Shown: positions 10,461-21,350 of the stretch, in pieces
Layout: the number at the start of each line of letters is the position of its first letter
Numbering within the stretch: position 1 is the first letter of the stretch
Source of the DNA: Furcasterigmium furcatum
Taxonomy: Eukaryota > Ascomycota > Sordariomycetes > Glomerellales > Plectosphaerellaceae
Direction of reading: 5' to 3'
NCBI GenBank assembly: GCA_001599815.1
Contig: BCIA01000002.1
Coordinates: 3,507,626 to 3,571,625 of the forward strand
DNA: 64,000 nucleotides
Position numbers and translations under genes: made by a program
Notes under the pieces: model-generated
What the model was told of the DNA's origin: nothing
Database searches by the model: none
Seen by the model: the letters and a program-made list of their open reading frames with translations, nothing else

Positions 10461-12230
10461 TCAAACTGTTTCCAGGTATAATCGCCCCTCCCAAGGTCTC
10501 AGCACGGTTGACCCTCGGCTCACATCCTCCTTTTCCTTCTCAAGCACGTCCTCATAATTGCCGACCCTAAGCTTCAAACCTTCGAGACGGGGAAGAGAAA
10601 CCTCGACCTCCTTGCCTGTGAAGTTGAGCGCCGCCACAGCCGTTCTTCCGTCCTTCTTCTTTGTAAACACGAAGGTCTCCTCGTTCTCCTTGCCAACCAA
10701 CTCGAAGTCTCCGTGAATGAGCAGCTCCCGCTCCTCCTTGCGGACCTTGAGCATCTCCTTCCAGAAGCTCAAAACCGACCTCTCCTGGCCCTGCTGCTTC
10801 GCCACGTTGATCTCAGGGTACAGATCGTGAACCCTCATCCACGGCCCCTTCGCAGAATCCGTAAACCCGGCATGCGCCGTGTCATCCCACTGCATCGGCG
10901 TCCTCGCGTTATCCCGTCCAAGCAGGTTGATGCTGTCCATGGCGTACTTGAGCTCAGCCTCCGAAGCGCCCTTCGCCACCAGGTTCCGATAGTAGTTCAT
11001 CCCCTCGATGTCCTGGTAGGAGTCCACGGACCACTCGCGCGGGACGTTGATCATGCCGACCTCCTGGCCCTGGTACACGAACAGCGTGCCCGTGAGCGAG
11101 CACAGCATCAGCGCCAGCATCTTCGCGCTCCTGTCCCGCGATTCGGCATCCTTGTCGCTCCCGTACCGCGATACGCTCCGCCCCTGGTCGTGGTTCTCGC
11201 AGAACACCGTCGTCCAAGCGTCCGTCCCCTCAATGAACCGCTGCCACCGCTCCACGATCCCCTTGAGCTCCGGCAGCTTCCACTCCCGATACGCGTACTT
11301 GTGCTCCCTGCCCTGCCCGATGTCGACGATGTCGAATTGGAACACCATGCTCAGCTGCCTCTCCGCGGCGCTCACGTAGCGCAGGACGTGCGCCTCGTCG
11401 GGGGTGTGCGGCAGCTCGCCGACGGTCATGAGGTCGGCGCCGAACTCGGCCAGCACGGCGTTCATCTCGCGCAGGAACTCGTGCATGCGCGGGCCGTTGG
11501 CGTAGACGCCCCACGCGGGCTGCTCGTAGGCGCCGGCGTCGACGACGGGGACGTCCCGCAGCTCGACGCCCTTGGAGTAGAGGTTGACCGTGTCGACGCG
11601 GAAGCCGTCGACGCCGCGGCGCAGCCAGAAGCGCATGGCGCTGTCGTAGAGGGCGGCGCGGCAGGCCTCGCTCTCCCAGTTCAGGTCGGGCTGCTCGCGC
11701 GCGAAGAGGTGCAGGTAGTACTCGCCCGTGGCCTCGTCCCACTGCCACGCGCTGCCGCCGAAGTAGGAGCGCCAGTTCGTCGGGGGCAGGCGGGCGCCCG
11801 TGGCCGGGTCGTACCGGGCTGGGCGCCAGATGTACCAGTCGCGCTTGGGGCTGGTCTTGGAGGCGCGGCTGTCCTCGAACCAGGGGTGCTGGTCGGAGGT
11901 GTGGTTGATGACGAGGTCGAGGATGAGGCGCATGCCGCGGGCGTGGCAGGCGGCGATGAGGGCCTCCATGTCTGCGACGGTGCCGTAGGGCTCGTGGACG
12001 GCTTCGTAGTCGGAGATATCGTAGCCCATGTCGACCTGCGGTGACTTGTACATGGGCGAGACCCAGACCACGTCGACACCCAGGTCGGCGAGGTAGTCGA
12101 CCTTGCTGAGGATCCCGGGGATGTCGCCGAGGCCATCCCCGTTGGAGTCCTTGAAAGAGGCCGGGTAGATCTGGTAGACGGTGGCATCTTTCCACCAGGG
12201 ACGCTTTGAGTCCATGACTACGGATCCCAT
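10461..12230 (-). CDS. GH13 alpha-glucosidase (maltase type, intracellular)
   Basis: Hydrolyses terminal alpha-1,4-linked glucose from maltose and short oligosaccharides. Single exon of 589 residues with no signal peptide, so probably cytosolic like yeast maltases. The (beta/alpha)8 landmarks are all present: DLVINH (105-110), nucleophile Asp213 in GFRVDTVN, acid/base Glu272 in VGELPH and the transition-state pair His347-Asp348 in ENHDQG. The residue after the nucleophile is Thr, the state known from maltases, whereas yeast isomaltase has Val; I infer maltase preference from this. No maltose permease or regulator adjoins it, so it stands alone here. A second in-frame ATG at 12215 is an alternative start. 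Confidence 0.9.
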   Translation of the reverse strand: MGSVVMDSKRPWWKDATVYQIYPASFKDSNGDGLGDIPGILSKVDYLADLGVDVVWVSPMYKSPQVDMGYDISDYEAVHEPYGTVADMEALIAACHARGMRLILDLVINHTSDQHPWFEDSRASKTSPKRDWYIWRPARYDPATGARLPPTNWRSYFGGSAWQWDEATGEYYLHLFAREQPDLNWESEACRAALYDSAMRFWLRRGVDGFRVDTVNLYSKGVELRDVPVVDAGAYEQPAWGVYANGPRMHEFLREMNAVLAEFGADLMTVGELPHTPDEAHVLRYVSAAERQLSMVFQFDIVDIGQGREHKYAYREWKLPELKGIVERWQRFIEGTDAWTTVFCENHDQGRSVSRYGSDKDAESRDRSAKMLALMLCSLTGTLFVYQGQEVGMINVPREWSVDSYQDIEGMNYYRNLVAKGASEAELKYAMDSINLLGRDNARTPMQWDDTAHAGFTDSAKGPWMRVHDLYPEINVAKQQGQERSVLSFWKEMLKVRKEERELLIHGDFELVGKENEETFVFTKKKDGRTAVAALNFTGKEVEVSLPRLEGLKLRVGNYEDVLEKEKEDVSRGSTVLRPWEGRLYLETV

Positions 12231-12992
12231 GATGGGTGAATATGTGGTGTCTAAAGCTGAGTGAGGTGCTGCTGTGGCAACTTTCGAGATTTTAGAGCGG
12301 TCGGTCTGTGTGCAAGAGACTCTCTCTCATTCGTAAAATGCCTAGGACGAGGTTGGACTGCCCGATGGTCAAGGTTCAGGATGCCCCTTTATAGGGAGGG
12401 CATCCATCGCGAGAACATCAGGCAACTTGTACATCCTGCCCCACGAACAACGCACCTCCCGGCCTTCTGTCACCCTCCATCGCCACCGTTCCACTAAGGC
12501 TCCAGCTACCCCATCCCATTCCATCCAAAGTGTGACCGAGATCGCGGGGAAGCCGGTAGCGTCACCCAATTGGCAACGTGGACGGCCGCCAATTCTCGCT
12601 GAAAAAGGGAGATCCGGAGCGCGGGGAAACACTCGCTCAAATCCTCGACCGCCGATCCGCACGATCCGGGCCACTGAAGAAACCCCGAAGCCAATGACAC
12701 GGCCGGGCCCAGGTCGCAATTCTCGCGATAACATCGGCTCTTAGTGGGGAACAGTCCTGCTATTCAACTCAGCAACCAACCCCTTCTATACTTCTGGAAG
12801 ACAAGATACTGGCATGTAATACGAGGCGAGGACGAATGACGCTTTTCTGAGTACCCCTTCCCCTCCCTATCCGTAAGTCTATACGTACAACCAGGGAGAA
12901 ACCCCTGGGCAGCAAATTGCCAATCTGTGCGCCCCTGAACAACCAAGCGTGGGAAATGTAGTGTTGTAGAGAGAAGCTTGACGGTCGTCCGG
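12231..12992. other. Intergenic region upstream of the maltase gene
   Basis: This holds the promoter of the minus-strand GH13 gene and the 3' flank of CTR9. A TATA-like CTTTATAG lies near 12388. I did not find a clear AmyR-type CGG-N8-CGG pair. No gene is supported. Confidence 0.45.
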
Positions 12993-15900
12993 CTACTCGT
13001 CGTCCTCATCACCATCGGCCATGCTGGTGTCAGCCTTGGCCGGAGCCTCATCCTCGTCCTCCTCGTCGCTCTCGACAACGCGACCCCGCCTCGATCGCTT
13101 GCTCTGTTGGCGCCTGCTGACCTCGGCATCGTCGTCCTCATCGCCGCCGCGGCCCGCTTGCTGCGCGTCGTCAACGTCCATCCTGTCCTCATCGCCGCCC
13201 TCGTCTCCCCTCTCCTCGTCGTCAGAGTTCGAGTCGCGACGCTTGGCCAGCGCGCGCTCGGCACGATCCAGCTCATCGTCCTCTTCGAATTCCGCGCCGG
13301 ACTCGTCGCTGTCGTCGATGAGCTCCGCCGACTTGAATTTGTTGGGCTTCTCCGCGTCCTTTCTCGTGAGGCGCCGCTTCTTCTTGATGGGTCGCTCGTC
13401 GTCGGAGGCCTCGCCGTCTGTATCGGCAGTGCCCTTCTTCTTGCGCGGGCCCTTCTTGGGCTTGCCCTCAACGGCCGATCGCGTCGGAGCCTTACGCTTC
13501 CGCTTGATCTTCTCGCCTGTTTCGCTGTCCGTCGTCATCTCGGCGTCGGCCCGCGCCTTGTCGGCTTCCGCCCTCTGGGCAGCCACCTCCCGGTCCCGGG
13601 CCATGATCTCCTCACGCTCCTTCCGGATCTTCTCCTGCTTCTCGCGCTCCTTGTCGAGGACCTTCTGGCGTTCTTCCTCGCGGCGCTTCATCTCAGCCTG
13701 GCGCTGGGTCAGGGCTGCCTGGAGCTTCTCCTTGTTCTTCTCCTCATACTCCTTCTGACTGGCGATGGCCCTCTCAAGCTGCTTCCTCTGGGTGTTGCGC
13801 GCCATGTTGGCACGCTGCTCTACGTCGTGCTTGGGATAGGGCGTCTGCGGGTGGCTTGCGATCTCATCCAGGGCAGAAATGGCGGTTTCGAGACCGTCTG
13901 CCGCGTCCTGCAGCTGCTTCAGCGACCGAGCAGTGTCTGGCATTCCATAAATAGCCGTGGCCAACTGAATCTGCACAAAGGCAACGTTGAATTTGCTGTG
14001 GATTTGGTCGGGGCCCGCCGCGAGAGCCTATTGAAGGTTAGATACATACCACGGGGGAGGAACTTCGTGCGAAAAAGGAAAACGACATACCTTCTTTGCG
14101 AACACCAGAGACTCGAGATAAGCGTCGACGCTCTTCTCAGCCCGGGCCTTGCTGAGCCAGGTGCGTCCCAGGCAAGCCAAGATGTGAGTATCGTTCGACT
14201 TGCCCTCCTTGGAGAGTGCCGTCTCGTAGCATTCGATTGCCTTCGTGAACTGCCGGACCTCGGTGTACACGTGGCCAAGGTTGACATAGACATGGGCATC
14301 CTTGACAGTCTCGCGGACCTTGAGGAAGATGCCCAGAGCGGTCTTGAAGTCCTTCTTGTCCTCCACGAGCGCGATGGCGATGCCCTGAGCAGCGTATGCG
14401 TTCTGCGGGTCGAGAGCGAGCGCCTTCTCGAAGAACTCGACTGCCTTGGTGTACATGGCGCTGCGCTTAGCCTTGTCGCCATCCGTCTCGCGGCGCATCT
14501 CCCTTGCACAGATGAGATGCAGGTTGCCCGCGCCAACCAGGGCATATCGGTCGTGCTTGTCGTGGTCACGCAGCGTGTGCTTGTAGTGACGGAACTCGTT
14601 GTCCTCGTTGATGTTTTGGGACCTCTTTCGAGAGGTGACCTTTCCGAGGTACCAGCCATACAGGGCACGAACTTCCAGGTCTCTCTGATTTTCCTTGAAG
14701 AGCTTCGACAGCGCCTCGGGGCCCTCCTTGTGGGGGTGCTTCAGGAGCTTGACGTAGGCCAGCCTGACGCGGGCATCGGTGTAATCGTCGTGGCGCTCAA
14801 GGAGACCTTCATACACCTTGACTGCCTCGTCGGTCAAACCTCGCGATTCGTAGCTTCGGCCAAGGTTGAAGCTGATAGTTGTAACCAAAGCATCAACATC
14901 CGCCTCGGGATCGCGCTCGCCCATCCTCATGCAGGAGTCTAGGGCAGACTCGAAGAGCTCGCTGGCAAGGTCGTGCTTCTCGGCCTGCGTGTAGAAACAG
15001 CCCATGTTGTTGAGCAGCTGGGGAGGAAGCAGCCGGCGCAAGACTTTCTTGGCCTCTGCCTCATCGGTGCCCTCGGCAGGGCGGTCCTCGGGGTTAATCT
15101 GCTCGATCTCGAGCTGTTCGACCTGTAGGAGGCATTGCAATGCCTTGTCGGGATGGTCTGCCTCGTACAGTCGTGCAAGATTCAGGAGCACGTTGGCGTC
15201 CGGGCTGATGCTCCTCTTCGGGTCTTTCCAGGCTCCACGGACGCCTTCCAGCAGGGCGATGGCCTTCTTGATCTCGGCCGACTTGTCTTCCTTAAGGTCC
15301 ATGTCCTGATTGGTGAAGACTTCCTCCGCGTACAGCGTACCCAACAGAACCATGGCCTCGTGATGCTTGGACTGCTGGACCATCTTCTCGAGCGAGAGCT
15401 TGGCCTCTCCAATGTCACCCCGCATGACGGATAGCTGGGCAGCGCCAAACTTGGCAGGAAGGTAGCCACGGTCCACGCCGCCCCTGGCATCATCGGCACG
15501 GCGGTAGTAGTCGCTGGCGCGCGCCGCATCTCCCTCGTGATGCTCCTTGCGGGCCAGAAGGTACCAGCCATCGCTGGCGACTGCGTTAACGTCCGTGTAA
15601 TGGATGGCCTTGTTTGCGAGCGAATCGACGGTGCCGAACTGCTTGCGGGAGAGGAAATAGTTGGCAAAGGTAGCGCATGTCAGAGGCATGTTCTTGTCGA
15701 GCTTGAAGGCCTTCTGGGTGTACTCGGTCATGGCCTTCTTGTACAGCTGGATGAATTCGGGGCTGTTTGTCGGGACGTGTGCGCTCGCGTCGAGGTGGTA
15801 GAGGCCGAGTAGGATATTGGCGACCTTGTGGTCGGGGTTAATCTCGAGACACCTCTCCCAGGCTCCCCTTGCGTCATCCTTGAAGCCGAGCTGCCAGAAG

Positions 15901-16667
15901 CAGCAGCCAATGCCTATCCTCGGATCGGGGTCGACCAGGTCGGGCATCTTGGTAAGCACCTCCTGGTAGCACGCCAGCGACTCGGGGAACTTGCCCAGAG
16001 AAAAGAGCGCCCTGGCCTTGCCCATGACTGCGAGCATGTTCTTTCCTTGGGAGACGCGGATGGCATCCTCGAAGGACTTGAGCGCCGCGCGCAGGAGGTC
16101 GGTCCTTTCGTTGTCGCCGCGGGTCGCCGTGGTCTTGGGGGTCTGGAGCGAGGCGCGGAGCAGCTGAAGCACGCCACGGGCGAGGAACAGCGGAGGGAAG
16201 GCAGGGTTGATCTTGGAGGCTTCGTTGAGGGTCTGCGTCGCGAGGCCGAGGTAGTATTCTTTCGTCTTGGATTCGGAGGCGGACTGGCCTTCGGACGGTA
16301 GACGTGGTGCCTCGCGGACCTTCCAGAGATACATCCAGCACAGACACCCGATCAAGCTGAGTTTCTCTCGGTGGGAGTTGTCGCGCATGGAGTGGCCTCC
16401 ACGAACAAGCATCTCGATGGCATGGTCGACGTTCTTCTGCTTCGCATATGCCAGAGCGACAGTCATCCAGTACTGGCGCGCTGCTCGCTCGTTCTCGAGG
16501 AGGGTGCAGACCTCGGTAGGGTCATCGAACAGCGCTTCGAGATCAATCTCGACGGCTTCATCTTCGGCTTCGCCGTGGACGGGGACGTCGATCGAGGCGG
16601 GAATGTTGGAGAACCGCTTGCTTGTCGGCATCGCGCCGTTGGACGCGCCGTTGCGAAGGGTCGACAT
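12993..16667 (-). CDS. CTR9: Paf1 complex subunit CTR9 (TPR protein)
   Basis: Scaffold of the Paf1 complex, which travels with RNA polymerase II and promotes H2B ubiquitylation, H3K4/K36 methylation and elongation. Exons are 16667-14091 and 14027-12993, giving 1203 residues. The protein is almost wholly tetratricopeptide repeats up to about residue 880, including the fungal CTR9 start region with VEIDLEALFDDPTEVCTLLE near 40-60. It then has a long Lys/Glu coiled coil (about 930-1020) and a highly charged acidic tail rich in DDE and KKKRR runs, as in other CTR9 proteins. The start at MSTLRNG was chosen because upstream in-frame sequence is not conserved-looking. The intron has GTATGT and TAG ends, and the phase is 0. 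Confidence 0.93.
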
Positions 16668-17082
16668 CGTGGCCGTTGGTGGGTTCTCAGCGCATCGTTC
16701 GGGGGAAAGCAGTCGAGGGTGCCGGCGTTGTAATGTGGAGGAAGATTGGTAGGAAGCCGGCGGGTGCGTGGGGAGAGGATTGGGTTGGTGGTGGATTGGG
16801 TGAATTGGTTTGTCTCTGCGGTTGTCGAGGCTGCAAAAGATGAAAGCTCCTGGCGTCGCCTTGCGACAGTGGAGTGGCCCGTGCGCCTGCACGATGCGGC
16901 TTGGCGCTAGCTCACCTTCGGTTCAGTTACACCGGAGCTCACCGAGGTCATCCCGGTCCCCACCAGCCGCCTGGATGTCACGCTGCAACATTGGCACGTC
17001 AAGTCAGATACATCTCTGCTCTCCTCTCACTCTTGTTGTCATGCCCGCTTCTGATTCCACTATGTCTAATCCAACAGACCCA
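16668..17082. other. Intergenic region CTR9 promoter / SAS10 3' flank
   Basis: This 415-bp stretch holds the CTR9 promoter and 5' UTR. I see no other gene. Confidence 0.5.
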
Positions 17083-18945
17083 CTACAGCTTCCTTGCCCT
17101 GACCACGTTGGTCGAGATACCCGACATCTCACCACCGTATCCGCCCCTAGGCTCGCCGCCCTTGAACGTCTGCTTCATGCTTCTCAGCTTCTTCTGCTTG
17201 GCCTCATACTGCAGCTTCTTCTTGACACGCGGGTTCCTGTTCTCCTTCTTCCTCTTGGGCGCAAGACCCTTGTTCTTCTCGATGGCATACGTGATCTTCC
17301 GCTTGCCGTCCGCGCCAACCTCCTCGTGTTCAACGACCCGGTCTGTCTTGCTGGCAGCGGCAAGGGCCTCGTGGAAGGCGGCCTTGTCGGCCTTCTTCTT
17401 GCTCGCCTTGGCGGCGACCATGTCGTAGTACTCATCGTCCTCGCCACCGCGGACCGCAGCTGCGGTGGTCGCGTCCTCGTCGTTGCTGTCGCCGTCGTCG
17501 CCCAGAGCCACGCCGTGCTTGGAGCCCTTCTGGCCTCGGCGCTCTGCCTCGGCGTTGAGACGGGCCTGTCTGTCCCTGAGACGCTCGCGGTACGGGATAT
17601 CCATGTCGCCGCCGGCATCGCGTCCAGCGCCGGCACGACGGTTGGCCTTTTGCACGATTTGTGATGTGTAGAACCGCAGGCTCTTCTTCCGCGCGGCCTT
17701 GTCGGCAGCCGTCCGTGCGTCGAGGACCTCCTCTTCGCCAAAGTCCGAGTTGTCGTCGTCGTCCGCGGAGCGCTTGGTCGGGGCGCGCTTCTTGGACTTC
17801 TTCTGGGCCTTGAGCATGTCGTCGATATCTGCGAGCGATTCCTCGACGGCCTTGGCTTGCTTGGCCTTGACCTTCTTCTCCTTCTCCTTGAGCTTCTTCT
17901 GCTTCTTCTGCGCTGTTGTCAGGGGCGTGAACTCGGTGTCCGGGTGCACCGCCATGCTGACGTCCATCAGATCATCCGCGTCGAGGGAGGCGTCTACTGC
18001 CGAGGCGGATCTGACTCCGCTGATTCTCTGCCATGCCGTTCGACAGGTGACCAGTGTCTCCATTACTTCGTGCTCGCGGAGGTCTGAGGGGCCCAAGATC
18101 TTCTGCTCTGTTGAACCATCCCTTGAGGGTGATGTGAGGATGGCAAAGTAGCTGGCCAGAGCGGCGATGTAGCAGCCGAGCACCCAGTACTTGACGGCCT
18201 CGATCGACTTGCCTGACTTGCCGTTGGCCTCTTTCTGTAGCACCACCAACTTGGGTTGAAGATCTTGGAACTCGTTGACGAGGTGCTCAAACTCGGGGTA
18301 TCGGCTCTGTAGGAGTTTTGCCCGGTCCTCGGAGGTCATGTCGTCTGTGACTTCGATGTCCTTCAGAACCTCGGTGACCACTTCGCCATCTTTGTCGTCG
18401 TCGCCGTCGGCTGTAGTCGCAAGCCAGTCGCCTTCGTCGAACATGAAGTCTTCCTCTGCCATCTTGGAGAGCTTCTTCTGCTGCAACCTCTTGGCTTCCT
18501 TCTCCTCTTCAAGAGCATCGCCTTCCGTTTCGGCCTGGTCGGCATTGTAGTAGTCCTCCTTGGAGTCTCCCCACCAGCCGCTGTCGCCCTCTTCTCCTCC
18601 TGCGGCCCGTTCTTCATCGTCCGAGTCGCGACTTGCTGATGCTTTTTTTGCGGCCTTCTTTGGTGGTGCGACCTCTTCCTCATCCTCGTCGGAGTCGAGA
18701 TCTCCAGCATTGAGCACCTCCTCGTCAGACTGTTCCAGGAACTCGTCCTCCTCGTCTTGGCGCTTCCTTCGCTTCGAGGTTGGCTCATCGAACATGATCT
18801 TGTCGCGGTTCAGAAAGTACTCGTCCTCGGAGTCGGCGACATCTTCGTATGTCTTGATGGGTCCGAGGCGGGCATCGGCGGAATCGAGTTCCTTCGGGCC
18901 AGTCGGCTGCGCATTGCGCGAAGACACCTTTCTCTTTTTGGCCAT
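17083..18945 (-). CDS. SAS10: SSU processome protein Sas10/Utp3
   Basis: U3 snoRNP-associated factor of the small-subunit processome, needed for 18S pre-rRNA processing in the nucleolus; in yeast it was first found through effects on silencing. Single exon of 620 residues. The N-terminal half is strongly acidic with patches such as DSEDEYFLNRDK and EEDFMFDEGDW. A central Sas10/Utp3/C1D segment lies near 220-340 (MTSEDRAKLLQSRYPEFEHL onward). The basic C-terminal Sas10 domain has RKITYAIEKNKGLAPKRKKE and RNPRVKKKLQYEAKQKKLR. Translation is taken from MAKKRKV. This gene marks the proximal edge of the housekeeping block. Confidence 0.92.
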   Translation of the reverse strand: MAKKRKVSSRNAQPTGPKELDSADARLGPIKTYEDVADSEDEYFLNRDKIMFDEPTSKRRKRQDEEDEFLEQSDEEVLNAGDLDSDEDEEEVAPPKKAAKKASASRDSDDEERAAGGEEGDSGWWGDSKEDYYNADQAETEGDALEEEKEAKRLQQKKLSKMAEEDFMFDEGDWLATTADGDDDKDGEVVTEVLKDIEVTDDMTSEDRAKLLQSRYPEFEHLVNEFQDLQPKLVVLQKEANGKSGKSIEAVKYWVLGCYIAALASYFAILTSPSRDGSTEQKILGPSDLREHEVMETLVTCRTAWQRISGVRSASAVDASLDADDLMDVSMAVHPDTEFTPLTTAQKKQKKLKEKEKKVKAKQAKAVEESLADIDDMLKAQKKSKKRAPTKRSADDDDNSDFGEEEVLDARTAADKAARKKSLRFYTSQIVQKANRRAGAGRDAGGDMDIPYRERLRDRQARLNAEAERRGQKGSKHGVALGDDGDSNDEDATTAAAVRGGEDDEYYDMVAAKASKKKADKAAFHEALAAASKTDRVVEHEEVGADGKRKITYAIEKNKGLAPKRKKENRNPRVKKKLQYEAKQKKLRSMKQTFKGGEPRGGYGGEMSGISTNVVRARKL

Positions 18946-19498
18946 TGTGATAGTCGACGTGGTCCTCGAAAAGAAAACGGTGACAATGGTGTTGCGACGA
19001 AGGTCACAGGTGAGATGCACCAAGGTCAAGCAAAATTGGAGTCGACCGAACTTTTTTGGTGGGGCTCCCGCTGAAGATAAGATAGGAGTCGTGGACTGAA
19101 GGTATTGCCTTAGTCACGTGGGAATCCTCGTGACATTGCTGTGATGCGGATTCTGCGACGGAAATGATTCCACAACTGCCAGTCCAGGATGTCTCCATTC
19201 CATGAACAGTCCACTTGAGACACTAGACCGAAGACCCGGATGAGATGGAACCAGGTGTTCGTAGGAAGAATCTCGGAACGGGCGCTCGACTCCCCGGCAC
19301 ATCACAATTTACCGTGGACTTTCCTAATTAGGCAATCTTTAGAGCTTCATCCCCACAGCGGCCCTGATATGAAGACCGAGCATTGTGTTCTGCTTTCGGC
19401 ACTCATCCACAGTCGAATTGATGTAGTTCAAGATTCTCCAGACACCTGTCATTGCTAGTCTTGCTTTTTGGGCCTCCTGAATGCTTGTCGAAGCCAAG
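18946..19498. promoter_or_regulatory. Divergent promoter, SAS10 / S10 carboxypeptidase A
   Basis: This 553-bp region separates a housekeeping gene and the first accessory gene. It contains the first copy of the 16-bp inverted repeat (19320-19335), 163 bp before the carboxypeptidase start. Confidence 0.5.
19320..19335. promoter_or_regulatory. Inverted repeat site 1 (putative operator)
   Basis: TTTCCTAATTAGGCAA, that is TTNCC-N6-GGNAA. It lies 163 bp upstream of S10 carboxypeptidase A. The same pattern recurs at 23127, 26804, 34025 and 39921. A role as regulator binding site is inferred. Confidence 0.6.
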
Positions 19499-21206
19499 AT
19501 GAGAATCCAAGTTACTGCATTCGCAGCGTTGCTGCTGGCGATGAATAGCTCCCCTACCGCCCTGGCCTCGTCAAGCTCCTCTTTAGATTATCCATCGTAT
19601 CGAACCATCATGTCAAGATTTGGGAGCAGCTCGCTTCGTCTGAAGAGCTGGCCCGCAGAACAGCTATGCCCGGGCGCTGCTGCACATCACGCCGGTTGGG
19701 CTGACATTGATACACATCATCTCTTTTTTTGTGAGTTAAAATTCGATTTATTAGACGCCCGTAGACTGACATATCAATGTGACATAAAAGGGTTCCATGA
19801 AGCCCGCCACGACCCGGAGAACGCGCCGCTTTTGTTCTGGCTTCAGGGTGAGCCTGGTGTGAGTTCCTTGCACGGCATGCTCTACGAAAATGGCCCGTGT
19901 CTAGCAGCTGAGACCGGGACAAGAGACAACCCATACTCGTGGACTGAATATTTCAACGTTGTTTACGTTGACCAGCCCGATGTCGGTCTCTCCTACATCG
20001 ATGGGCAAACTGACGTCGAAGTACATGCCCCTGACGCCGAGGAGTTGTCCTCAGATATCATCAACTATCTGAAGCTGCTGTACGAGGCATTCCCTCACAT
20101 GAAAGAGGCGGATCTACATATTGCAGGGGGGTCCTATGCCGGATACAGCATCTCAGCACTCGTCTCTATGATCGTCGACTACAACGAGTTCCTCCTTTCG
20201 GCACCTTTAGGGAGCTCGGAACTGCGCAAGGAGGTCATACACCTTCGGTCAATTATTCTCGGCANCCCCTTGATCGNCCCTGCCGTTCAGCTCCCCGCCT
20301 CATATGACGCGTCCTGCGTCGAATACCGAGGCCGCTTCCCTCCGCGCGTGAGCGAACAGAACTGCGGGAAAGCTCTCGCGAAACTCGACGACTGCGAGAC
20401 GGCGGCGCAAGCTTGTTCGAGGAACCCGAGCGAAAGCTTGCTCTGTGCGGCCGCCAGGGACTCGTGCGTGGAAAAGTTCCTGGAACCCCTGAAGAAGGCG
20501 AACACGAGCACCTACGATCGTCGTCGAATCAACTGCGACAGCGAGGGTGACTGCTACGACGACATCAAATGGCCGAGCAGATTCTTGAACTCCGAGGAAG
20601 TACTGGACGGCATGCTCGAGGTTGATGTTCAGACAGGCGGGAGGAAGAAATCCTGGAGAAGAGTGTCCGACGACGTCGTCAAGCGATACTCCCAGTCTGG
20701 GTTCGGCATGGCCTCTTCGGTCGGACAGCTGGTCCGTGTCTTGAAAGCAGGTCGCGACTCAGCGGACCACGGCAATGGTACGTCCCGGTCGATCGACGTC
20801 CTCATCTACGCTGGTGTCACCGACCCTACACTTGATCCCGATGGGGTTTTCGAGGCTCTACGCGGGGTCAAGTGGGATGGCAGGGCGCCCTTCCGATCGG
20901 TTCCATGGGAGGAGCTGCCCTGGAGTCTTTCTGAGCAACAGAGAAGCGGACGACTGAAGGCATTTTCCAATCTTTGGATGATTGAACTGGAAGAGGCTGG
21001 CCGGATGGTAAGTGCCCCTTTTATAACATAGATTCGCTGCCCGTGCTGACAATCCTCCACCAAAGGCTTCATATGACCAGCCTGGGTCAGTCATGAAGAT
21101 GCTTGAGTTCTGGTTGCAGAATCTCCGAGCAGGCTCTTTGCCCTCGAGAATCTCTGAGCAGGAGCCTGGTTCTAACCAGAAGATATTTCAGTCGGAGGAG
21201 CTGTAG
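19499..21206 (+). CDS. S10 serine carboxypeptidase-like protein A (active site degenerate)
   Basis: Secreted S10-family protein, probably not a working protease. Exons are 19499-19730, 19791-21007 and 21066-21206, giving 529 residues; the first splice restores HHLFFWFHEARHDPENAP. The signal peptide is about residues 1-23 from MRIQVTAF; an ATG at 19481 would add six residues. The three S10 motifs are all changed: the oxyanion segment reads LQGEPGVSS (usual NGGPGASS) at 19841-19858, the nucleophile elbow reads GGSYAG (usual GESYAG) near 20126-20143, and the catalytic His is Arg in EAGRMA at 21002. The frame, introns and cysteine-rich lid are intact, so this is a pseudoenzyme rather than random decay. 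Two unresolved bases occur at 20265 and 20277. It is tail-to-tail with gene B. Confidence 0.85.
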
Positions 21207-21350
21207 TTAGTGTGTAGAAAGATGGTGATGGGATTCTCTGCGTGATTGATGTAATAATTGTGCACTTCTCAACCTGGCGGAAGAAAAGAGTTACTACGAA
21301 GGCTGAACCCTCTAATTTATCTATTGACCAGCAGGCTCGAAAGCCTCTAT

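Noticed and set aside
10713..12044. 443-codon plus-strand open frame opposite the maltase gene
   Set aside because: It is antisense to all GH13 catalytic motifs, and its composition (Arg/His/Leu/Val) is typical of an antisense shadow in GC-rich DNA.
12561..12576. GTCACCCAATTGGCAA as another copy of the inverted repeat
   Set aside because: Only the right half (GGCAA) fits; the left half is GTCAC.
12978..14942. 654-codon plus-strand open frame opposite CTR9
   Set aside because: It has a Leu-rich pseudo-membrane look that comes from the reverse complement of the Glu/Lys coiled coil. It spans the CTR9 intron and has no recognisable domain.
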